Below, in pieces: positions 5,705 to 10,071 of a stretch of DNA of 10,071 nt (the first letter of the stretch is position 1; each line of letters starts with the position of its first letter). A program made the translations under genes and the position numbers. The notes beneath the pieces are model-generated. The model was not told the origin of the DNA, did not search any database, and saw only the letters and a program-made list of their open reading frames with translations. This DNA is from an uncultured Lachnospiraceae bacterium (GTDB lineage: Bacteria > Bacillota > Clostridia > Lachnospirales > Lachnospiraceae), in the NCBI GenBank assembly GCA_910577065.1, contig CAJTLD010000099.1, forward strand, positions 1 to 10,071, given 5' to 3'.

Positions 5705-7939
5705 TTATTTTTTGGGAACCGTCACGCTTTTGACGGCGGAATAGCCGGAGGATTTTGTGCCTCCCGAAGGCAGGTTTACATAGGATCGGATTTTGTAGTA
5801 ATACGTTTTCCCGGCTTTGATCCCGGTATCGGTCCATTTCACGGTTTTGTTTTTGGAAATGGTTTTTACGTTTTTATAGCCTCCCTTTTTGGTACGGGAG
5901 CGGTATATTTGGTAGCCGTCCGCTTTGGTGTCGCGTTTCCAGGACAGTTTTATTTTTTTGGTTCCGGAAGCGGATGCTTTTTTCAGTTCCGGTTTTGCCA
6001 TCTGGAGCTTTGCTTTTTGGACGGAAGTATAAGCGGAATGGTAATCCTTGCCGTTTACGGTGATAAATCCGCGGATCCGGTAAGTATTGGTCTGGCCGGG
6101 CGCCGGGGAGGCGTCCTGAAAGCTGACAGACGATTTGCCCCACAGCGTCTGAATCAGGCGGTATCCGTCGTTTCCCGACTTGCGGTAGATTTTGTATCCG
6201 TCTACGGATTTCTTTTTCCAGGATAACGTCACGGTTTTATAATTTTTGACTTTAAAGCTGCTCCATGCCGTAGCGGGGATGGTAAAGTCCGCGGATTTGA
6301 TATCGGAATAAGCGGAATACTGGGTTTTGCCGTTTAATTTCAGATATGCGCGTACTTTATACCGGTACAGCGTTCCGGGCGCGGCGGACGTATCCTCGAA
6401 AATAAATTCCCCGGCCGTTACGGAGGCCAGTTTTTTGAATGCGCCGTTTGCCCCTTCTGCCCGGTAAATCTGATAGCCTTCGGCAGCGGCGGTTTCGTTC
6501 CACGACAGCGTTACGGAAGCGTAGCCGTTCTTTTGCGCGGTCAGGGAAGGCCTGCTTAAATGTTCTTCCGGCTTTGGGCACGGGGTTGCGGGCATATTGT
6601 TGTAGACCGGGATTTTAAATACAAATGCCTTGTTTAAAATGCCCATGTCCCGGTAGCTTTGCTGCACGGTTTTTCCTTCGTTGTCGGCCGCTAAAAGGTT
6701 CTGCATGTACTGGTGCCAGTACAGCCCGTCGTAGGAGGCGTCCACGTCGAATTTCTGCAGGTAAAGCGTATCCTGTCCCTTAAAGATAAAGTCGGAGGCG
6801 GTTGATTTTGCGCCGCCTTTTAACGCCTTATAGCGGGTATTCCAGCCGTTGGCCTTGGCTTCCTCCAGGCCGCGGCGGTACACTTCCTCGCCGACGCCCG
6901 AAGCGCGCCGGTTAAAATAGTTGTAATAGCCCTCAAAGCCCGGGTAAGTTCCGGAGATCAGGGGAGAGTCCCCCTTGCTTCCCTGTTCCTGGCGGACGCG
7001 GCTGGCCAGAAAATAGGGGCTTACTTTCAGGCTTTTGCCAATTTTCATAAAAGCCTGGGAGTATGTAATTTTGCCGCCGGATTTGTCCTCCAGCTTTTTA
7101 TTTGCCATAAACGTACCGCTTAAAATTTTCTCCACGCCGGCCTTGGTGTGGTGGCTGCCATAGACAAGCTGCTCAAACTGGAATACGGATTCTTCCGTTA
7201 AAAAATTCCGCGGATCCAGATAAAATTTAACAATGGCCTCGGACGCCTGCACCCAGTCGGTTCCGCTTTTAATGGTCCACGTACCGGTTTGGGCGTTGTA
7301 GTCGCCGGGTTTTGTGGATTTCCAGGTGTCGGGGTGGTACGTCTGCACCAGGTTCCGGCTGTCTGTCATTTCGGCTTTGAGTACGTCCGCCCATTCCAGC
7401 CCGGTGTTCATCGGCACAAAAGTCCAGTTCGGGTGCGCCTGCAGTAATTTTTTTAACATTGGGCGGTAGCTTTCCGGAAAGGAGGAAACCTTCGCGGCGT
7501 TTTTGGCGGCGCCGCGCCCAAATGACTGTACCGCATAAGCCGGCAGGTACTGCTCCTCCCATTCTGCGAGCCGGGCGTCTGCCGTTGCGACATAGCGGCT
7601 TTCAACATAGCCGCTGTATGCTGTACCGTTTGCGGCAAATCCGATTTTAAACCAAAGGGTCTGTGTATCCCATACGGCGTCCGTCAGCGTTACCTGGGAG
7701 CCGCTGGGAAGGGTTTTTATGACTGCCGCGCCGGTGTCTGCCTGTTTATAAACGGGGATGTCTGCATCGTTTGTTAAGACGCCGTACAGCTCGTAGTCCT
7801 GCTTAAGCGCCGCAAAGGCGGCTTTGGCGCTGCTCTGTCCGGCGGCGCGGACAGGGACGGATATTCCCTGGAAAACGGTGATCAGCATGGCGGCCGCCAG
7901 CAGGAGCGTTGTGAGTTTCCTGATTGTTTTTGAGATCAT
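5705..7939 (-). CDS. Secreted endo-beta-N-acetylglucosaminidase with SH3 domain and three Fn3-like repeats
   Basis: This 744-residue exported cell-wall hydrolase probably cleaves the N-acetylglucosamine glycosidic bond in peptidoglycan during wall remodelling or daughter-cell separation. A signal peptide covers about residues 1-33: positive ISKTIRK, hydrophobic TTLLLAAAMLITVF, and a likely cut near VRA-AG. An SH3_3-like domain follows (about 50-118: DIPVYKQADTGAAVIKTLPS, then WFKIGF and GYVESRYV). The catalytic region covers about 165-445. It has the family patterns DPRNFLTEESVFQFEQL and SPYFLASRVRQEQGSKGDS; the Glu in RQEQG is the likely catalytic acid, by family analogy. Then GTYPGFEGYYNYFN. 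Three repeats of about 92-98 residues follow from about 460, 552 and 646. Each has a core such as GYQIYRA, GYKIYRK or GYQIYRS, typical of Fn3-like modules in Clostridia wall proteins. The start is supported by GAAAGGAA at 7947-7954. It is a single-gene unit, and no sortase or choline-binding motif is visible at the C-terminus. Confidence 0.88.
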   Translation of the reverse strand: MISKTIRKLTTLLLAAAMLITVFQGISVPVRAAGQSSAKAAFAALKQDYELYGVLTNDADIPVYKQADTGAAVIKTLPSGSQVTLTDAVWDTQTLWFKIGFAANGTAYSGYVESRYVATADARLAEWEEQYLPAYAVQSFGRGAAKNAAKVSSFPESYRPMLKKLLQAHPNWTFVPMNTGLEWADVLKAEMTDSRNLVQTYHPDTWKSTKPGDYNAQTGTWTIKSGTDWVQASEAIVKFYLDPRNFLTEESVFQFEQLVYGSHHTKAGVEKILSGTFMANKKLEDKSGGKITYSQAFMKIGKSLKVSPYFLASRVRQEQGSKGDSPLISGTYPGFEGYYNYFNRRASGVGEEVYRRGLEEAKANGWNTRYKALKGGAKSTASDFIFKGQDTLYLQKFDVDASYDGLYWHQYMQNLLAADNEGKTVQQSYRDMGILNKAFVFKIPVYNNMPATPCPKPEEHLSRPSLTAQKNGYASVTLSWNETAAAEGYQIYRAEGANGAFKKLASVTAGEFIFEDTSAAPGTLYRYKVRAYLKLNGKTQYSAYSDIKSADFTIPATAWSSFKVKNYKTVTLSWKKKSVDGYKIYRKSGNDGYRLIQTLWGKSSVSFQDASPAPGQTNTYRIRGFITVNGKDYHSAYTSVQKAKLQMAKPELKKASASGTKKIKLSWKRDTKADGYQIYRSRTKKGGYKNVKTISKNKTVKWTDTGIKAGKTYYYKIRSYVNLPSGGTKSSGYSAVKSVTVPKK

Positions 7940-7973
7940 TTTTTTGTTCCTTTCTTATCCGAAGTATTTTTTT

Positions 7974-8002
7974 ATTATACTGTTTGAGTGGAAAGAGTGC
8001 AA
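7974..8002 (-). promoter_or_regulatory. Promoter for the glucosaminidase gene
   Basis: Read on the minus strand, TATAAT (7979-7974) is a perfect -10. It lies 17 nt downstream of TTGCAC (8002-7997), a 3-of-6 match to the -35 consensus. The start codon is at 7939, giving a leader of roughly 25-30 nt that contains the ribosome site. A sigma-A type promoter is inferred from sequence alone. Confidence 0.6.
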
Positions 8003-8112
8003 TCCCCTGTTTAAACGGTATTTTTGGATAATCCGGAAAATTTTTGTTGAATCGGACGATCACAAAATGAAATGAATACTTTCAAAAAAACATGTAAAAT
8101 TTCCCGCAATTG

Positions 8113-8141
8113 TTGAAATGTTTATAAATAAGATGTAAAAT
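8113..8141 (+). promoter_or_regulatory. Promoter for the membrane protein gene
   Basis: TTGAAA (8113-8118) and TAAAAT (8136-8141) are separated by exactly 17 nt, each one base from the sigma-A consensus. The surroundings are very AT-rich. ATGTAAAAT occurs twice as a direct repeat (8092-8100 and 8133-8141), 41 bp apart. The second copy includes this -10. The start codon at 8225 leaves a leader of about 75 nt containing a 19-bp dyad. Confidence 0.6.
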
Positions 8142-8164
8142 AATCTAAAAGAAGTGTAGATATG

Positions 8165-8183
8165 TGTAATAAATGATATTACA
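8165..8183. promoter_or_regulatory. 19-bp dyad, possible operator (TGTAAT-N7-ATTACA)
   Basis: TGTAAT at 8165-8170 and ATTACA at 8178-8183 form a perfect 6-bp inverted repeat with a 7-bp AT-rich centre. It starts about 24 bp after the proposed -10, so a bound repressor would block early transcription. TGTA/TACA cores are known in BlaI/MecI operators, but there the halves usually run TACA then TGTA, the reverse of this order. A BlaI-type gene lies about 1 kb away. Its use here is a hypothesis only. Confidence 0.4.
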
Positions 8184-8224
8184 AGTGAACTAATAACGCT
8201 TTTTAGTATAGAGGGGAGATTAAA

Positions 8225-9067
8225 ATGAGTGAAGGGGTTACGGCGTTATTTATAATTTGGTTTATTTTGAGCATAGGAATATATGTTTTGCATGAAGTAA
8301 CCGAATACATGATTTGGAAATACATTTACAGTATTCTTTTGATTGTTGTTCCGTTTTATTTGTTTTTGCTTCCTGTGGAAGAGTGGATTCCGGGGGAAGC
8401 GGCTTCTTTGGAGGAACAGATGCTGATTGCGGCTTTATTTTTGTTTCTTTTATTTGCGGTTTTTTGGGATTATATCTGTTCAGAGCTGGAACAAAAAGAA
8501 AAACTGGCTCCGCATGAGATGCCTGTGTGGCTGTTGGCGATGATTCCGATTGCTGCAGGATTGTTTTATGATTGGTACGCCGTCACAGAGAATGATGTGC
8601 TTTCCTGTATGCTGCTTTGGATTACTGCGCCGGTTGTGTTTTTGCGTCCTTACATTATAAATATGTTCCGGCAATGGAGAAAAAGAAACTGGGAGGCGAA
8701 GTACAGAGGCTATGGCATTTCCGGTGTTTCCGCAGCCGTAATAGCGGTATCCGGGACAGCGTCAGGGTTCTGTTTGTTTGTGAAAACGGATGCCAGTTTA
8801 TTGTGCGGGATACTCCTGATTTATAGTATGCTTTGTTATTGCGTATACCGTATGTGCTGTTGCTGGCTGAATTTGGAAGGAAGGATAATGTATGGGCTGT
8901 TGCTTTGGAATGCGGTATTAGTGATATTGGGAGTGGTGATTGTACTTAACTTTCATGCCGAAGTCAGAGGCGTTTTGTTATGGGCGGCAAGAATTGTGCT
9001 GGGGGTTATAGTTCCGGGGATGCTTCTCTCGTTCAGCACGGCGAAGCTTTACAGGGAGTGGAAATAG
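8225..9067 (+). CDS. Unrecognised multi-pass membrane protein
   Basis: I do not recognise a family for this 280-residue protein. It is highly hydrophobic, with about nine predicted membrane segments, roughly at residues 5-24, 31-51, 65-85, 100-117, 125-143, 165-186, 190-212, 218-238 and 246-270. A basic loop at about 147-162 (FRQWRKRNWEAKYRGY) is likely cytoplasmic by the positive-inside rule. An unusual Cys-rich patch lies within the seventh segment (about residues 193-211: a CYC pair and a CCC run). No catalytic motif, ATP-binding site or zinc-peptidase HExxH is visible, so it is not an evident BlaR1 or M56 protease. The start ATG 8225 has GAGGGGAG at 8211-8218. The gene is alone on its strand, with its own promoter and dyad upstream. 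It is convergent with the BlaI-type gene, from which a 101-bp palindrome separates it. Codon usage is more AT-rich than in the jet operon, which might reflect membrane-protein bias or transfer. Confidence 0.75.
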   Translation: MSEGVTALFIIWFILSIGIYVLHEVTEYMIWKYIYSILLIVVPFYLFLLPVEEWIPGEAASLEEQMLIAALFLFLLFAVFWDYICSELEQKEKLAPHEMPVWLLAMIPIAAGLFYDWYAVTENDVLSCMLLWITAPVVFLRPYIINMFRQWRKRNWEAKYRGYGISGVSAAVIAVSGTASGFCLFVKTDASLLCGILLIYSMLCYCVYRMCCCWLNLEGRIMYGLLLWNAVLVILGVVIVLNFHAEVRGVLLWAARIVLGVIVPGMLLSFSTAKLYREWK

Positions 9068-9085
9068 GAAGAAGGGTGCAAAAAA

Positions 9086-9186
9086 GATGGGGCTGTCACA
9101 TTAAGTAGTTAACATACAAGATACAAAATTTTATTTAAAATTATACCATATCTTGTAGTTGTATTTCTTAATGCGACAGCTCCATC
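9086..9186. repeat. 101-bp nested palindrome, MITE-like or bidirectional terminator
   Basis: The outer arms, 9086-9105 and 9167-9186, are inverted copies matching at 18 of 20 positions (one mismatch would be a G-U pair in RNA). Inside them, TACAAGATA at 9115-9123 pairs perfectly with TATCTTGTA at 9149-9157. At the centre, AATTTTA at 9127-9133 pairs with TAAAATT at 9136-9142. The outer arm core GGGGCTGTC resembles the ends of several Clostridia insertion sequences (recall only). I see no flanking target duplication. It sits between two convergent stop codons, so it could also end transcription from both sides, although the stem is not followed by a long T-run. Confidence 0.72.
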
Positions 9187-9213
9187 TGCCAGAAAGCGTT
9201 TTTCAAACACGCT

Positions 9214-9588
9214 TTAGTCTTTCAGAAATTCTCTCAGCACAGCTTTATCTTCTTCCTTCATGCTCTGTCCGCCTGTAAATGCGGTCAGGAAGGTTTTCAG
9301 TGAGCCTTTGAAATTGGCGTCCAGGAAATGCTGTGCCGACACTGACCGTAACTCGTCAAGCGTCATTGCTGCTGAATAATAGCGTTTTTGTCCCTTTTTG
9401 ACAGCAGTGACAACGCCTTTTTGCTCTAAGCGTGACAAAAATGTGTAGATGGTCTGCTGTTTCCAGGAACGTTGGTTTTCTCCGTTGCAGTAAGCAATTA
9501 CATCCTGTAATGTAGCGGGGCTTTCCTGAGCCCACAGGTATTGCATGATTTCATACTCTGCATTTGATAAATTTAGAAATGGCTGCAT
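9214..9588 (-). CDS. BlaI/MecI/CopY-family transcriptional repressor
   Basis: This 124-residue winged-helix repressor matches the BlaI/MecI family in length (about 120-130). The DNA-binding domain fills about residues 6-72. It starts LSNAEYEIMQYLWAQESPAT, has the recognition-helix region SWKQQTIYTFLSRLEQKGVV (about 41-60), and ends with the wing KKGQKRYYSA. The helical C-terminal part (about 76-124) should dimerise. Family members usually repress an operon that includes a BlaR1-type M56 membrane protease and an antibiotic-resistance or other output gene. None is adjacent here: downstream lie only the palindrome and a convergent gene. The Asn-Phe bond cut in S. aureus MecI/BlaI (near residue 101) has no obvious counterpart; the only Asn-Phe pair is at 92-93. 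The start is ATG at 9588, preceded by AAGAGGGAG (9594-9602, minus strand). The target is unknown. Confidence 0.85.
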   Translation of the reverse strand: MQPFLNLSNAEYEIMQYLWAQESPATLQDVIAYCNGENQRSWKQQTIYTFLSRLEQKGVVTAVKKGQKRYYSAAMTLDELRSVSAQHFLDANFKGSLKTFLTAFTGGQSMKEEDKAVLREFLKD

Positions 9589-9712
9589 ATATACTCCCTC
9601 TTACTATTGTGTGATTAAGTTGGTTGCTGATATATCTTTTGAAGGTTTTATCACTTCGTATCATCCTGCCTGTTTTGATGCGCTTGCGCCTGCCCAAGGA
9701 AGGATAATATGC

Positions 9713-10071
9713 GTGAGCGATACGTTACAGCTATAAATCACGAGGAAAACGTGACAAAAGCTGTGACTGATGTGTAGTAATAAAAAAAATAGAGCACATC
9801 AGGATAACTGATAATCTGAGAAGTGGAATGAAGGGGTAACGCCCGGAAACGCTTCCCTTAATACCCCGTTGGGCGAGTGGATAAAGTTCACGGTCTACAG
9901 CACGGAGAGGACGGCTGAAGTGTACCCAAACAGGCAAAGCTGTGGAAAGGTCGGCAGAGGTGCCGGCTGTATATGACAGGTCGGAGGTCTATATATAGTC
10001 ATGGTTAGAATGTCTGAAAAGACTGACATATCTGCGAACGTACAAGTCTATATGTCGCATAGATAGAAATG
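9713..10071 (+). mobile_element. Probable 5' part of a group II intron (domain I), running off the window
   Basis: About 360 nt have no convincing gene but dense RNA structure. ACAGCT/AGCTGT and TCACG/CGTGA arms nest at about 9727-9765. GGGTAACGCCC and GGAAACGCTTCC stems follow at about 9832-9855. GTCTGAAAAGAC (about 10011-10022) forms a further hairpin. This fits group II domain I in style, and the GAAGGGGTAACGCCC motif resembles a string I recall from Ll.LtrB. The proposed 5' splice site is GTGAG at 9713, a partial fit to the consensus GUGYG. The five bases before it, TATGC (9708-9712), are complementary to GCATA at 10057-10061. That second site lies in or next to the loop of a TCTAT/ATAGA hairpin, as expected for IBS1/EBS1. 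GTGTG at 9609 is a rival start. The reverse-transcriptase gene and 3' end would lie beyond the window. Another large structured RNA is possible. Confidence 0.5.

Noticed and set aside
5696..6226. Plus-strand 176-residue open frame
   Set aside because: It lies entirely opposite the well-supported Fn3 repeats; the Gly/Phe-rich product is the reverse reading of Lys/Pro-rich codons.
8165..8183. Firm call of a BlaI operator
   Set aside because: The half-sites run in the opposite order to known BlaI/MecI operators. Reported only as an unassigned dyad.
9609..9613. GTGTG as an alternative group II intron 5' end
   Set aside because: It fits the consensus better, but nothing upstream pairs clearly with the candidate EBS1 loop, and the next 100 nt are not visibly structured. 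Kept only as a rival.
9545..9736. Plus-strand 63-residue open frame across the blaI promoter
   Set aside because: It overlaps the blaI start, has no ribosome site, and crosses the proposed intron boundary. I do not recognise the product.
1..10071. CRISPR array, tRNA or rRNA genes
   Set aside because: No regularly spaced repeats, tRNA cloverleaf or rRNA-like sequence was seen on either strand.

Overview
The window looks like chromosomal DNA from a Gram-positive, gut-type Clostridia bacterium (Lachnospiraceae-like). The signs are purine-rich Shine-Dalgarno sites of the AGGAGG kind, a secreted glucosaminidase with an SH3 domain and Fn3 repeats, a BlaI/MecI-type repressor, and a Wadjet operon whose JetA and JetB resemble the Clostridia branch. 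This placement is inferred from family recognition; no taxonomic marker is present.

Bases 1-333 are a non-coding leader with inverted repeats. Bases 334-5647 carry a tightly overlapping plus-strand operon, jetA-jetB-jetC. It encodes an MksF-like kleisin, an MksE-like KITE subunit and an MksB-like SMC ATPase of a Wadjet/MksBEF anti-plasmid complex. Two things are odd. First, jetC is split by a one-base frameshift at or near an A6 tract (4665-4670), so the Walker A half and the signature/Walker B half lie in different reading frames. Second, no JetD/MksG Toprim nuclease gene follows, because the next gene is convergent. As written, the locus is therefore either decayed, mis-sequenced at a homopolymer, or an unusual split and JetD-less version.

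A bidirectional intrinsic terminator (5651-5697) separates jetC from a minus-strand gene (5705-7939) for a secreted endo-beta-N-acetylglucosaminidase with an SH3 domain and three C-terminal Fn3-like repeats. An AT-rich divergent region (7940-8224) holds a promoter for that gene and a good promoter plus a 19-bp dyad in front of an unrecognised multi-pass membrane protein (8225-9067). A 101-bp nested palindrome (9086-9186), either MITE-like or a bidirectional terminator, separates that gene from a convergent orphan BlaI/MecI-family repressor (9214-9588, minus strand). The right edge (about 9713-10071) is highly structured, non-coding and resembles the 5' part (domain I) of a group II intron. It includes a possible EBS1 loop complementary to the five bases before the proposed splice site, and it runs off the window.

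The most interesting region is the frameshifted, JetD-lacking Wadjet operon. After it come the group II intron candidate and the control region of the membrane protein beside an orphan BlaI.
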